A stretch of DNA of 64,000 nt from positions 12,122,740 to 12,186,739 of the forward strand of contig NC_077245.1 in the NCBI RefSeq assembly GCF_947179165.1, given 5' to 3'. The stretch is from Solanum dulcamara. Taxonomy: Eukaryota > Streptophyta > Magnoliopsida > Solanales > Solanaceae. Of this stretch, positions 1 to 11,969 are shown piece after piece. The translations under genes were made by a program, and so were the position numbers. The stretch's first letter is position 1; every line of letters starts with the position of its first letter. The notes under the pieces are model-generated. The model searched no databases. It worked only from the letters and a program-made list of their open reading frames with translations, and was not told the origin of the DNA.

Positions 1-1024
1 ATGAGGGCTATATAATGGTGATCTAATGACTGTGTTGGTGAAATCGATATGTTGTGATTATGAGTTTATTTTGGACATGTAAAATGACTATGTTGATGTG
101 AGATAGGAAAAAATATTATTGGTGTCATGTTATTATCGTGAATTATATGAACATGAATTGATTGCATTGTTTCTGATATATTATGCTGAGAATAAAAATG
201 ATATGAACCAAAGGGGTCGGCCATACACTCCATGGCGGTATTATGAAATAAAAGGGTCGGGCCACACGCTCTGTGGCAGGATATGTATATTGAGGGGATG
301 GGCCACACGCTCCATGGCAGGTGACATGGACAAAAATATCCCCCATGGATTCCGGACTATAATTCAGCGAATGTGTACCGATATGATAGACATGCATCAT
401 TTCATTGCATTGCATCACATTTTTTTTATATTTGTGAAATTGTGTCTACCACTTATTATTGTGTATATATTGAATTTGACTTGATAGGATTCACTTGATA
501 AAAATATTGATGAATATTTGTTTACTGAATTGTTATTATTTTGTAGAGTGTAGAGTTGGGCTGTTTTATGCAGGTTGTAGTTGAGGAGGTTTGGTTGGGA
601 TGACAGGAGTACTTGTATCTATCGAGCTTTGCTTAGTTTTAGTTATCCACTTGCTGAGTACCGTGTTATTTGGTACTCACCCCTTGCTTCTACACTTGTG
701 TAGGTTGTGAGTCCGGACTTGCTTGATCTCCTCACATTTTCTACCACATTCGCGACAGTCTTTTCGAGTGTTGATGTAGCTATTACATCTATATAGCGGA
801 CACCTCTTACTCTTTTATTATGTTTTAGTCCTATTCTAGAGACAAAGACATTGTGGCTGTATTCTCTTTCGTACTTCGATAATGTATAAGTGGCTTGTAC
901 ACGTGACAACCAGTTTTAGGGAATTTTCAAATTATTTATTTATTTATTGACTAAGTTAAACCTTGTTTTATCTCAAATATACTTCTGCATTTACTTTCTG
1001 TTGAGTTTTAGGCTGACTTGTCTC
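1..1024 (+). repeat. 5' LTR of element A (partial at both ends)
   Basis: Bases 1-1024 match about 6922-7919 of the 3' LTR with scattered substitutions and small indels. The match stops at GACTTGTCTC (1024). The 3' LTR continues for 46 bases to its CGTGACA end, but here the sequence turns into gag-leader DNA. The LTR tail, the primer binding site and probably part of the leader are therefore deleted. A three-unit tandem repeat lies at 213-321. Confidence 0.85.
213..321 (+). repeat. Three-unit tandem repeat in LTR A
   Basis: Three imperfect units of about 40 bp start near 213, 254 and 293. Each carries a core like GGGTCGGGCCACACGCTC followed by TGTGGC or CATGGC. The same array is in the 3' LTR at about 7133-7238. 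Comparable arrays sit in the LTRs of elements B and D. Confidence 0.8.
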
Positions 1025-1170
1025 ACATCTTGAGGTCGTGCTAGAGAGACCTCTCTTGATCCATAGATTGATACTAGAAAGGAACAGGTTATTCCAAAGC
1101 TTCTACTACACCATTGCTTCAGGCCACATTGTTTTGAATATTGGATGCGCTCGAAGGATTTAATTAGAGT

Positions 1171-2457
1171 GTGAGGGCGAATGGTACACCCAAGGGTTCT
1201 CAAACTAGAATAGGGTCTCAGACCCTAGGGCAATATCAGATTCCAGTTGTTCAAGGTCTGGTAAGCCAGTTACCTGCGGGCCTTAGAGCTGATGAGGATG
1301 GAGTACAAGTAAGGGCAGCTCAGGGTGCACCTATAGTCATGTTAACTGACGATGAACAACGCTTATATGAGAGGTTCTGAAAAATAGACCCACTATAATT
1401 TTAGGGTAAAAAGACTGATAATGCACACGAGTTCTTGATCGTGTGCCGAGAGTTGTTGGAGGCAGTAGGGTTAGCTGAGACTCACGGAGTTTGTTACACT
1501 ACACTTCAGTTATGTGGACCACCTAGAGAGTAGTGGAGAGTGTATATGATTTACATGACAGTTGGGTCACTCCAGATGACTTGGGATTAGTTTGCAAGTA
1601 TCTTTTATGACCATTTTATCCCCTAGAGAGTGAAAGAAGAGAGCAAATTATGGTTTGAGAGTTTGAGGAAGGAGGGTTTTATGGTTGCTGAGTATGAGAC
1701 TCGTTTCTTATAATTCTCCAAACATCTCATGTCAGTCCTACCTGATGAGACAGAGCAGATTCGTAGATTTGTGTGAGGATTGAACTATACTATTCGTATA
1801 ACAGTTTTTCAACCCTCCCGTGAGGGCGCTTCCTTCCATTCCATCGTGGGTGCCACCAAGGAGGCAAAGTTGATGGAGAGAGAGGAGTTTGGGGACCCCA
1901 AGAGGGTCGGGTACCTTATCTGGAGGTAGAGGGTCTTATAAAGGAGGTAGTTCCTTCCATCATAGAGGACCAATTCATGCATCTATGCCGACTTTTGAGG
2001 ATGGACAGACACCTCGTGGGTCTTACAGTACAAGTCAAGTTACCAGGGGTCACAACAGAGGTTGGTGAGCCGGGGTGGTTATACAAGTTCTTCAGGTTCA
2101 TCGCAGAGATTTTCGCATGGGAGAGCATGTTATACTTGTGGTGATCTAGATCATCATTCATGGCAGTATACATCTCAGGGTCGAAGAGGAACCCAGCTTA
2201 GTTCTTCATTTTTAGTTAGAGTACCAGCGCCGCCGGTCAAAGATCGAGGTAGAGCCCAGACTAGTAGAGGTGGTCACACTCCTAGTAAGGGTGCTGGTGG
2301 TACTATCATCCCTCAGGGAGGAGGTAGAGGTGTTGGGCAAGTCGGAGGTGGTAGGGGAGCTCAGTGTTATGCTTTTCTAGGAAGACCAGAGGTTGAGGCT
2401 TCCGAGGTAGTTATCACAGGTATCGTTCCAGGCTGCCATCGACCTGCATCTGTATAA
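1171..2457 (+). pseudogene. gag pseudogene of element A
   Basis: This encodes remnants of the capsid/nucleocapsid polyprotein. The N-terminal part is open at 1171-1380. It is followed by a capsid domain readable only across stops and frame changes (1381-1850), with wording such as ELLEAVGLAETHGV, then a Gly/Ser/Arg-rich stretch at 2062-2457. A zinc knuckle is visible near 2131 as CYTCGDLDHHSWQY. The first Cys, second Cys and His are present, but the final Cys of the CCHC motif has become Tyr. The frame is interrupted many times, so no functional Gag can be made. The true start codon is uncertain because the leader has been rearranged. Confidence 0.82.
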
Positions 2458-3055
2458 TTTGATCTAGGGTCTACATTTTTTTTATGTGTTTGCCTATTTT
2501 GCATCTGACTTTGATTTGACATATGATTATATGTCCGTGCCCGTTCATATTTCTACACCTGTAGATGAACCCTTAATGGTGGATCGAGTATATCGATCCT
2601 GTCTTGTTTCCTTGGTCGAGTATGATACTTGGGTTTATTCTGGAGATGGTAGATTTTGATGTGATATTGGGTATGGATTGGCTTTTTTCCTATCATACTA
2701 TTCTCAATTGTTATGCTAAAACTATGATCTTAGCGATACCTGGTGCCTCGAGAATTAAGTGGAAAGGTACTAATGTCTCCTATCCCAATAAGGTTATCTC
2801 ATATATTCGTGCTCAGAGGTTGATTGATAGAGGATGTATGTCTTATTTGGCCTTTATTTGGGATACCAGTATTGAGTCACCTCCTATGGAGACTATTCCA
2901 GCGGCTAAGGAGTTTTTCGATGTATATCCTACGAATCTTCCTAGTGTTCCTCCAAACAGGGACATCGATTTTTCTATTTACTTAGAGCTTGGCACTAAAC
3001 CCATTTCTATTCCTCCATATCACATGGATCTAGTTGAGTTGAAGGAGTTGAGGAT
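2458..3055 (+). pseudogene. Protease and PR-RT linker, element A pol
   Basis: This is the retropepsin-like protease of the gypsy polyprotein and the spacer to RT. The active-site region reads FDLGST near 2459, where Tekay relatives have DPGS, so the catalytic motif is altered. A frameshift follows. The typical C-terminal protease signature FDVILGMDWL (about 2657-2686) is intact in the open stretch 2604-3074. The linker ends with a conserved RDIDFSIYLELGTKPIS-like stretch that precedes RT. A one-base frame change near 3050 separates it from the RT frame. Confidence 0.8.
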
Positions 3056-3745
3056 CAGTTGCAAGACTTATTGAGTAAGGGGTTTATTCGTCGTAGTGTG
3101 TCTCCTTGGGGTGCACCAGTTCTGTTTATAAGGAAGAAAGATGGGACTATAAGAATGTGTATTGATTACAGGCAGTTAAACAAGGTAATTGTAAAGAACA
3201 AGTATACTCTTCCCCGTATTGATGATTTATTTGATCAGCTTCAGAGAGCGGCATTGTTTTCCAAAATAGACTTAAGGTCCGATTATCATCAGTTGAAGAT
3301 TAGGGCATGAGATATTCCTAAGACAACTTTTTGAGCTCGTTATGGTCACTACGAGTTCTTGGTGATGTTATTTGGGTTGACAAGCGCCCCCGCAGTATTC
3401 ATAAAGTTGATGAATGGAGTATTTTGCTCATAGTTGGATTCTTTTGTGATAATATTCATTGATGACATCTTGGTGTATTCCAAGATTGAGGCAGGTCATA
3501 TCCGCCATTTGAGGTTGGTACTTCAGAATTTGAGGGAAGAAAAGTTGTATGCAACGTTCTCCAAATATGAGTTTTGGCTTGATTCAGTGACATTCTTAGA
3601 ACTCGTGGTGTCCAAAGAGGGGATTAGAGTGGATCTGGCTAAGATTGAGGCAGTTAGAGATTGGACAAGGCCTACTTCTCCTACTGAGATCCGTAGTTTT
3701 GTGGGGTTAGTTGGTTACTATAGATGGTTCGTGTAGGGCTTCTCT
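3056..3745 (+). pseudogene. Reverse transcriptase domain, element A pol
   Basis: This is RNA-dependent DNA polymerase of the Ty3/gypsy type. Motifs seen are [41 protein letters not shown] (first catalytic Asp) and [17 protein letters not shown] (the FIDD box, the chromovirus form of YxDD, near 3460). Stops at about 3308, 3332 and 3431 lie in the same frame as the domain, so this part decayed mainly by point mutation. The thumb/connection end is readable as [14 protein letters not shown], followed by a TAG at about 3735. Confidence 0.9.
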
Positions 3746-4330
3746 ACTATTGCAGCTCCATTGACTAGATTGACTCAGAAGACCATGGATTTTCATTAAT
3801 ACGACGAGTGTGAGGCGAGCTTCCAAAAGCTCAAGACTTTATTGACTTCGGCTCCTGTTTTGACACTACCCGAGGAGGGTATGGACTTTACTATATACTG
3901 TGATGCTTCCAGTGTTGGCTTAGGCGATGTGTTGATGCAAAAAGGGAAAGTAATTGCCTATGCTTCGAGATAGTTGAAGACCCATGAGAAAAACTATCCT
4001 ACTCATGATTTGGAGTTAGCGATCATAGTCTTCATTCTTAAGTTGTGGCGTCATTACCTATATGATGTGCATTGCGAGGTCTTCAGTGATCATAGGAGTC
4101 TTCAGTATATATTCATTTAGAGGGATTTGAACTTGAGGCAACGTAGATGGATTGAGTTGCTGAAGGACTACGATATAACTATCTTGTATCACCCAGGAAA
4201 AGCCAATGTGGTGGCTAATACCTTGAGTAGGAAGTCCTCTATTATGAGGAGTCTTGCCCCGATCCGAGTTGATGAACGACCAATGGCTAGAGATGTTCAG
4301 AGGCTATCTAATAGCCTTGTTCGGTTCTAG
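3746..4330 (+). pseudogene. RNase H domain, element A pol
   Basis: This is the gypsy RNase H that degrades the RNA template. In the same frame as RT I read FTIYCDASSVGLG (catalytic Asp in YCDAS), a VIAYASR segment, and [20 protein letters not shown] with the catalytic Glu. It continues through [10 protein letters not shown] to the C-terminal [15 protein letters not shown], where the usual VADALSR has changed Asp to Asn. In-frame stops occur near 3799, 3972 and 4120. Confidence 0.88.
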
Positions 4331-5360
4331 ATTTTACCGGATGGTAGTGTTCTTGCCTTTATGGAGGCACGATCTTCCTTGGTTAAGCAGATTCGGGAGA
4401 GATAGTTTGAGGATGAGAAGTTATATATCATTCGAGAAAAGGTGTTAAGAAGTGAGGCTAAGGAGGCGGTACTTGATCCGAAGGCGTATTGAGGATTGGC
4501 GGCAGAATTTATGTGCCTAAGGTGGGTGACCTGACTAGACTTATTTTGGAAGAGGCTCATTGTTCAAGGTATTCCATCCATCCAGGAGCGTCCAAGATGT
4601 ATCATAATCTGTGCCAGCACTATTAGTGGTGTGGGATAAAGAAGGACATCGCGGAGTTAGTGTCCAAGTGTTTGACTTGCCAGCAGGTAAAGTGTGAGCA
4701 CCATCGGCATGGAGATGTGAGTTAGAGGATGCCTATTCCCACTTGGAAGTGGGAAATGATCACCATAGACTTCTTTGTGGGTTTACCTCCCACCATGGGT
4801 GGTTATGATTCTATATGGGTGGTGGTTGATAGAATGACAAAGTTCGCCCATTTTATTCCAATTAAGGTAAGGTACACAACGGATAAGCTAGCCCAATTGT
4901 ATATTAGTCAGATCATTTGGTTTCATGGTGTCTTGGTATCCATCATTTCGGATAGGGGTTCAGTATTTACTTTGCACTTTTGGCAGACATTATAGCATGG
5001 TTTGGGCACTAGACTTGATATGAGCACAGCTTTTCATCCACAGACTAATGGTTAGTCCGAGCAGACGATTTAAGTGTTGGAGGATATGCTTCGAGCTTGT
5101 GTTATGATTTTGGTTCTAGATGGGATCAATACTTGCCCCTAGCGGAGTTTTCCTAAAATAACAATTATCACTCTAGTATTCAGATGGCCTCATTTGAGGC
5201 TTTGTATGGTAGGCGGTGTCGATATCTTATTGGGTGGTTTGATTCAGCTGAGATGTACTCTTTAGACACAGACTTACTTAGAAATGCTATGGAGAAGGTT
5301 CGTAGAATTCAGGGTAGACTCTTGACAGCCCAGAGCAGGTAGAAGAGTTATGCAGACTGG
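4331..5360 (+). pseudogene. Integrase domain, element A pol
   Basis: This is the integrase that would insert the cDNA. After a frame change near 4500, an HHCC zinc region is legible (HCSRYSIHPGASKMYH, then CLTCQQ). The core follows with IDFFVGLPP (first Asp), ISDRGSVFT (second Asp) and, past stops, a SEQTI...LEDMLRA stretch holding the Glu. Another frame change occurs near 5110. The catalytic residues can be located, but the reading frame cannot give one protein. Confidence 0.87.
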
Positions 5361-5820
5361 AGAGTTCGATCATTGGAGTTCATGATAGGCGATCATGTTT
5401 GGTTTCAAGTGTCACCCATGAAGGGTGTGACGCGGTTCGGAAGGAAGGTCAAGTTCAGCCCTCGATTCATTGGGCCATTTGAGATTTGGGCGCTAGTTGG
5501 AGAGGTGGATTATAAATTGGCCTTACCACTTAGCTTATCGACTGTGCATAGCATGTTTCATATTTTCATGCCCCGGAAGTATGTTTCGGATGAGTCCCAT
5601 GTGTTATCACTTGATTTAGTGGAGTTGGGGCCTGACCTGACATTTGAGGAGGAGCCTATAGTCATTCTAGATAGGCAGGTTCGTAAGCTTTGAAACAAGG
5701 AGATAACTTCAGTGAAAGTATAATGGAAGCACCATTAAATCGGAGAGGCGACTTGGAAAATTGAGGCTGATATGCGTGCTAGACATCCCCAGCTTTTCGA
5801 AGCTTCAAGTACTTTCTTTT
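5361..5820 (+). pseudogene. Integrase C-terminus and chromodomain-like tail, element A
   Basis: The open stretch 5373-5693 gives the GPF/Y-type module (SPRFIGPFEIW) and the HxMFHIFMPRKY stretch. The same frame then runs through three stops to an IGEATWKIEADMRARHPQLFE-like chromodomain end. That tail is the marker of chromoviruses and is thought to steer insertion to heterochromatin. The stops and the missing first chromodomain strand make it non-functional. Confidence 0.85.
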
Positions 5821-5856
5821 ACTTTATGTTCGAACATGGATTTTAGTGTTGGATAA

Positions 5857-7965
5857 TGTAATGATCCGCTAGGTTTTTTTGAGAATGAGTTCTCCTCTTT
5901 TTATAAAAGACACTTTTTGAAAATGTTTCATGATTTATTTGGACTATTCGATAACTACGGTTAATTAGTTAAGGGGTAACTTTAGATAACTAATATAATT
6001 GGTGGGATAAAATGATAATTTACTTAATATATTATACCACTTGTCCCATATATATTAAAATAGGTTAGTAGGGTTTGTCACTTTTATACAATTGTTTTAG
6101 AAAAAAAAAGGGAGGTAAAAACTTACCCGTGCGAACGAACGCAAGAAGAAAACCTCGTGCTTTAAGTTTCAGGTAAAATATACAAACATATACCGCTCAA
6201 ATATGTGTGGTGCTTTTAGGATATATAAGCATAAATAGTTATTATATGTTGGTGTGTAAATAATTGGTTTTTAAACTATTATAGTATTGTCTTATTCTGT
6301 TGGTTACTGTCGACAACAACTAGTAGGTAGTTTTAGGATAATTATGGTCGTGATGATAATCTTATCATTGGAGTGATGTTATAGAGGAGATGCACATATA
6401 ACATTCTGCCTAAAAGTGATTTATAAGTAAAAATAATTGGTTTCGTATTTTAAGTTACTGCTATGGTAGATGTTTGTTCTTATTTATGTATTATTATAAT
6501 TATTTTGTTATTATTTTATAAATAAAACTTTCAAATATTGAGATAGATAATTAAATGTTAGGTGTGTTATATTATATGAACATCATTAGAGTTATGTTAT
6601 TTGGAGGAATTGAGACCTAACCCTAGACTTGATATTTAGGATTTGATTATAGATTTGGGTAAGTTTTTGGATCTAGGCTAGACATATAGTGATATGAATG
6701 TTGTTAATTTCAAAATCTTATGGTGATTATTCATTTGATTAGATTACATTTATTTGAAAATCTAGCGAAAGGGCAAGACTCAAGTCTCGGAGTAATTGCT
6801 TGATTATTTGAGGTAAGTGAAGTTCTAAACCTCAGTTAAGCTTGTAGATGCTTATATTTCCGTGTTATGTGTACTGGAGAGTAATGAAAATTGGACTGGG
6901 TTATTGACCTTAAAAATAGAGATGAGGGGTAAAAATGGTGATCTAATGACTACGTTGATGAAATCGATATGTTGTGATTATGAGTTTATTTTGGACATGT
7001 GAAATGACTATGTTGATGTGAGATAGGAAAAATTATTGTTGTTGTCATGTTATTATCGTGAATCATATGAATATGAATTGATTGCATTGGTTCTAACATA
7101 CTATGCTGAGACTAAAAATGATATGAACCAAAGGGGTCGGCCATACGCTCCATGGCGGTTATGAAATAAAAGGGTCGGGCCACACGCTCTGTGGCAGGAT
7201 ATGTATATTGAGGTGACGGGCCACACGTTCCGTGGAAGGTGACATGGACAGAAATGTCCTCCATGGGTTCTAGACTGTAATTCAGCGGATATGTATCGAT
7301 ATGACAGACATGCATCATTTCATTGTATTGCATCACAGTTTTTTGAAATTTGTGAATTTGTGTTTACCACTTATTGCTTTGTATATGTTGAATTTGACTT
7401 GATAAGAGTATCGATGAATATTCGTGGACTGTATTGTTATTATTGTGTAGAGTGTAGAGTTGGGTTGATTTTATGCAAGTTGTAGTTGAGGAGGTTCGGT
7501 TTGTATGACAGGAGTACTTGTATCTATCGAGGTTTCCTTAGTTTTAGTTATTCACTTGCTGAGTACCGTGTTATTTGGTACTCACCCCTTGCTTCTACAT
7601 TTGTGTAGGTTGTGAGCCCAAACTTGCTTGATCTCCTCGCGTTTTCTACCACATCCGATGCTGTTGAGGTAGCTGTTACATCCATCTAGCGGACACCCCT
7701 TACTCTTTTATTATGTTTTAGTCCTATTCTAGAGACAAAGACATTGTGACTATATTCTCTTTCGTACTTCGGTAATGTATTAGTGGTTTGTACACGTGAC
7801 AACCAGTCTTGGGGGATTTTGAGATTATTTATTTGTTTTTTTTGACTAAGTTAAACCTTGTTTTATCTCAAAAATACTTCCGCATTTACTTTCCGTTGAG
7901 TTTTAGATTGACTTGTCTCGGTGGGTTGAAATGAGTGTCATCACAGCCGGATTCGTATCGTGACA
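5857..7965 (+). repeat. 3' LTR of element A
   Basis: The LTR starts TGTAATGATCCG at 5857 and ends CGTGACA at 7965, giving about 2.1 kb with TG...CA ends. Its right half matches window bases 1-1024. The tandem array (7133-7238) lies inside. No strong polypurine tract is obvious just upstream, where the bases are TTTAGTGTTGGATAA. Confidence 0.85.
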
Positions 7966-8950
7966 CTAAGCAGTTAGCAAAACGTGCTATTAATGATTAT
8001 ATCTTTGCCACTATTTTAGTACAGTGTAAGTAGTAGTGCTAGTAAATATACTCAATGAATTAATCATTAAGCTACAATTCTTCTTAAACAATTTTTTTTC
8101 CGTTCGGTGTTCGATATTTATATTGAAATTTGATTAATTTTAATTCACGCTTTGGATAACTCATTTTTAAGAGTGACACCTTTAATAAAGTTTTTTTATT
8201 CTTAGAGCTCAAATTTGAGACTTCTAATTAAAGGTGGATAGATCTCAACTATGTCACAACATTCCATTATTGGAGTAGCTCAATGTGACTCTCATCTCAA
8301 GATGGCCAAAATCAACAATGAATCCTCTTTAAAATAATTCTACAAGGGAACTTTCAAACAAAAACAAAAATGTTGAACTCCTCAACTCCCAAAGTGTTAG
8401 TCCAACTTTTGCATTTTGAAAAATATTTTAAGAGGTCTTCAAAGAGCTCTGGTTACAAATAACCAACACTAGATGAATTAAAAATGTGACTAGTGTCTGT
8501 CTTCATTTTTTCTCAAAATGGTTGTACTATTTTAATTTGCTTCATGAAATCAAAAACAACATGCTTTTAGACTTGAGATTTATCTAATGTAGTTTCTTGT
8601 AATTTGAAATGTAAAAACTGTAAATTGTTATATTATGGTAATAATTGAACTTTGATAGGTATATTGATGTATAGATTTTCCTATTAAAAAAAATAAATTA
8701 TCTTATTTTAAAATTTGGTAGAGGAGTATTGGTGATAAAACAAATAATCAATTAACATATTAAAAAACATTTGTCTTATCATATCTCCAGGGATGCGATA
8801 TTTCTCGTTCATCTCCGTGAACACAAATTGTCATTTATTTACTCTATATATGAACTTTCTCTCTTAGCCCTTCTATATTTCAAATTATTTTCACCCTAAA
8901 GCTGCACTTTACGTCATTTCAAAGAAGAACAAATTAAAAAAAAGTACAAC
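7966..8950. other. AT-rich DNA, no gene seen
   Basis: I see no open frame, RNA gene or recognisable element here. It lies between the LTR end of element A and the first inverted-repeat element. Confidence 0.6.
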
Positions 8951-9346
8951 AAAGGGTCAAATATATCCCTGTACTATTATAAATAATTTAAATATACTCG
9001 TCATTATATTTTTGATTCAAATATAATTTTTTCATTATACTTTCTAAAAGAAAATATCTAGGATAAATTTAAAGTATCAGAAAAAGTCTTCAATAATTTA
9101 TCCCATTCTTAAATTTTAAAAAGTAAATAACCTTTGAGAAAAACAAAAACAAATGAAGATCTAGCAATATTTAAAATAGGAAATGAGTTGTTTAATTTTG
9201 AGGCTTTTACGTGGTTTTCTATTAAAATTAAGGATAAATTTATGTCAAAACATAATGAGAGGGGTATATTTGAACTGAAAGTATAACGAAAAGGGCATAT
9301 TTGGACCAAAAATATAACGAGGGGTATATTTATGTTTTATGAAATT
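8951..9346. mobile_element. MITE-like inverted-repeat element 1
   Basis: The left arm (about 8979-9050) and right arm (about 9245-9346) are inverted copies. The left reads AATATACTCGTCATTATA. The complement of the right reads AATATACCCCTCGTTATA, followed on both sides by a TTTTG-TCAAATAT and TTCGTTATACTTT pattern. There is no coding capacity. Ends and target duplications are not clear, so the family is unassigned. Confidence 0.55.
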
Positions 9347-10046
9347 TGTCTTTCACCTGCGACATCATCCCCACAAATTAATATCACCAGCGATTTTTAT
9401 CAGGTCGCCACGAAAAAATTCCACTCCAAAATTTTCATTTTCGCTGGTACCAAATTTTTCATTTTCTTTTAGTAGCAAATATATGTGACGACCTTTTCAT
9501 GTCGCCACTAAAACACTTCATTATCATGGCAATTGGATTTGTCGCCACCAAAGATCCTCATTTGTTAGGAATGTATTAGTCGCATAGGAATGTATTAGTC
9601 GCACTTGATATAAATTATGTAGAAATTAACTTATGAGGCATATATTATGTAGTATTTCTATGATTTAATTCATTCGACACGTAAGAATTAAGTTATGTCT
9701 TTTATGAAACATGTGGGTTCTGAAACTGATTTTTTTATCTCTCACAACGTAAGTTCTACAGGAACTAAGTTATGCCTCTTATATATCATAACTTTGGGTT
9801 CTAAAACAGAACATTTGCCTTTTACGACATAAATTTTGTGGAATGAAGTTATGTCTTTTAAGGCATAACTTGTTATGTACTATAACACATAACTCGTGGT
9901 GTATAATGATACACAAATATAAATTTTATGGGGCTAAAATTATTTGTTATTTTAGTGAAAGTATTTAGTGTTAGATATATTTTCGACATTTATATTTTAA
10001 TCAAATTGATGAAAAACAAAAACTAAATACTACCCAAAATTAGGAT
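9347..10046. other. Non-coding stretch with repeated GTCGCCAC motifs
   Basis: Between about 9358 and 9552 the motif GTCGCCAC or its relatives (GGTCGCCACG, ATGTCGCCACTAAAA, TTGTCGCCACCAAAG) recurs on the + strand, with the inverse form TGTGACGACC. This resembles a CACTA subterminal region without a transposase. From about 9630 to 9900 a loose AAGTTATGTCTTTTA motif recurs. No gene is seen. Confidence 0.35.
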
Positions 10047-10047
10047 T

Positions 10048-10640
10048 AGGGGTGTACATGGACCGGGTTGGTTCGAATTTTTTACAAATCAAACCAAATT
10101 ATTTGTGTCGGGTTATTAAATCTATAAACCAAACCAAACCAATAAAAGTCGGGATTTTCGATATCAATTTTTTTTGGGTTTTTTCGGGTTTCTCAGATTT
10201 TTCATAGTATCTAATAAAAAGAACAGAGCAGTGCTTCTTAAAAAGACTTCTAGTACAAAATATCAACATATAAGATGGAGATAAAACACTGTTTGATGTT
10301 TTAACTTTATAATATAACTTTATAAGATGAGTTTTGTTTGTATATTATTTAGATGAGCTTCTCAAGTCCAAATCTAAATGTAAGAAAGAAAAAAAAATTA
10401 TGAAAAAATTTTAAAAAATATTTATAAATTATATTTTAATAAATATTTTTATGTATTACGTAATTTAAAAGTAGTATATCTATAATCGGGTCGGTTTGGG
10501 ATCGGTTTGATTTTTTTTAGTTAAAACCAAATCAATCCTATAATGGTCAGGTTTTTTTAGTTAAAACCAAATCAATCCTATAATGGTCAGGTTTTTTTTC
10601 GGTTTGATGCGGTTTATTAATTTGCCCTGTACAGCCCTAA
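10048..10640. mobile_element. MITE-like element 2 (hAT-style ends)
   Basis: The left end AGGGGTGTACATGG and the complement of the right end AGGGCTGTACAGGG form an imperfect terminal inverted repeat. The interior is rich in AAACCAAACCAA and GGTTTGGG runs with no coding capacity. A 40-bp unit is tandemly duplicated at 10511-10550 and 10551-10590. A clean 8-bp target duplication is not visible, so the hAT assignment is tentative. Confidence 0.55.
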
Positions 10641-11969
10641 CTAGGGTCATTTGTTCAAATTGACCCAAGGTTTTTCTAGAATCGAAATTCTAATGAGCAG
10701 ATATGAACTTTATCCAAAATTACGTAAATAGTAAATTAAATTAATGAGGAATCAATACGAAGATTTATTAAGCCGTAGAAAATTTTATACCTTAATTCAC
10801 CATCTTAATTTTGTATGCCTTCTAGAAACTGTTAATAATAAAGATGAATAGAATGAAGTGATGAACTTAAGACATATCTCAATAAAATAATTGAGGCCAC
10901 AGCTTAATTGATTGGCTTGGAAGTGACTAAAGTAAAAAAGCAACATGCTGCACGCTTTATGCAAGTTAAAAGACAATCTTAGAATGTGTATTAATTAATG
11001 ATGTTTTAGAATCTGAAGGTTTATGCATTTGAAGAACCTTGCGTTAATCGATTCACTTCATAAATTCAACAAAATTAACTCTCAATGGAGAAAAAAATAT
11101 TAGTACTTTTTATATTTTAATTTATTTTTTTTATTTTGATTGAACAAGAAGTTTAAAAAATTTAAAAAGATTTTTGATCTTAAAATTAAAAAGAACATTG
11201 TAATAAGCTACTTCTCTCGTCTCAAATTATGTGTTGCTTTTTTACTTTACACGCTTCTTAAAAAATACTCATTAATTAAAAGAAATTTTGATTACTTTTA
11301 ACCTTATTTATATCTAAGCTAGTATATAATCTCTCTATTAAATATTTACTTAATTTCTATGTCATCTTCATAAATGAATAGAAAAATCTAAATATAGACC
11401 TATAAATAAAGTCATAAATTAAATTAACTTTAAGAAGTAATCACACCTCATAATGCCTTTGTAGACCTCAAAAATTATGCCAAGGATAAAATGGATAAAA
11501 AATAACTAATTTTGTTTTTAAAACAACAAATGAGATAATTAGAATTAGAAAAAGTAATTGATAATTTGAGACGGTTAAATATTTATTTTCAGTTTGATTA
11601 CTGACACCTGCATCAATATAGACTGCCGACACTAGATTTTTGCAATACAGTTATTTTTCAAAACCCCGCATGAATTATGATGATTCATACATCAATCAAT
11701 CCCTTTATTATTGAATATAAGTTATTTACTCTGAGTAATATTCTTTTTAACTTTCTTTCTTTAATCAATCAATAAACTCGCTTTAAATTGCAATTTCCAA
11801 CCGTTCACCAAACAAAATTAATATAATAGTGAAACAAGATAATCATTACTAAAAAGTAATTATTTTTTTATTAAAATTTGTTATCAAAAAATATTCAGTA
11901 GCTACAAATATTTTAATTACGTCAGTTAAAAAATAAATAATAGTGTTTCAAAAAGAAAATTAGAAAGCT
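10641..11969. other. AT-rich intergenic DNA, nothing recognised
   Basis: There are no long frames and no recognisable repeat or RNA gene. Short A/T runs dominate. Confidence 0.55.

Larger units (their letters stand above)
1..7965 (+). mobile_element. Ty3/gypsy LTR retrotransposon A (Tekay-type chromovirus), decayed
   Basis: This element reads, in order, partial 5' LTR, gag, protease, reverse transcriptase, RNase H, integrase, chromodomain-like tail and 3' LTR. The order PR-RT-RH-INT and the tail motif RQVRKL mark a Ty3/gypsy chromovirus, and I infer the Tekay/Del group from the RT wording and the long LTRs starting TGTAATGATCC. Both LTRs share the stretch starting ATGAGGG (base 1 and about 6922). 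The coding region has many in-frame stops and at least three frameshifts, so it is dead. The 5' LTR start lies outside the window. Confidence 0.93.

Noticed and set aside
119..484. A 121-codon frame in the 5' LTR of element A
   Set aside because: It crosses the LTR tandem repeats and is broken in the matching place of the 3' LTR. No domain is recognised.
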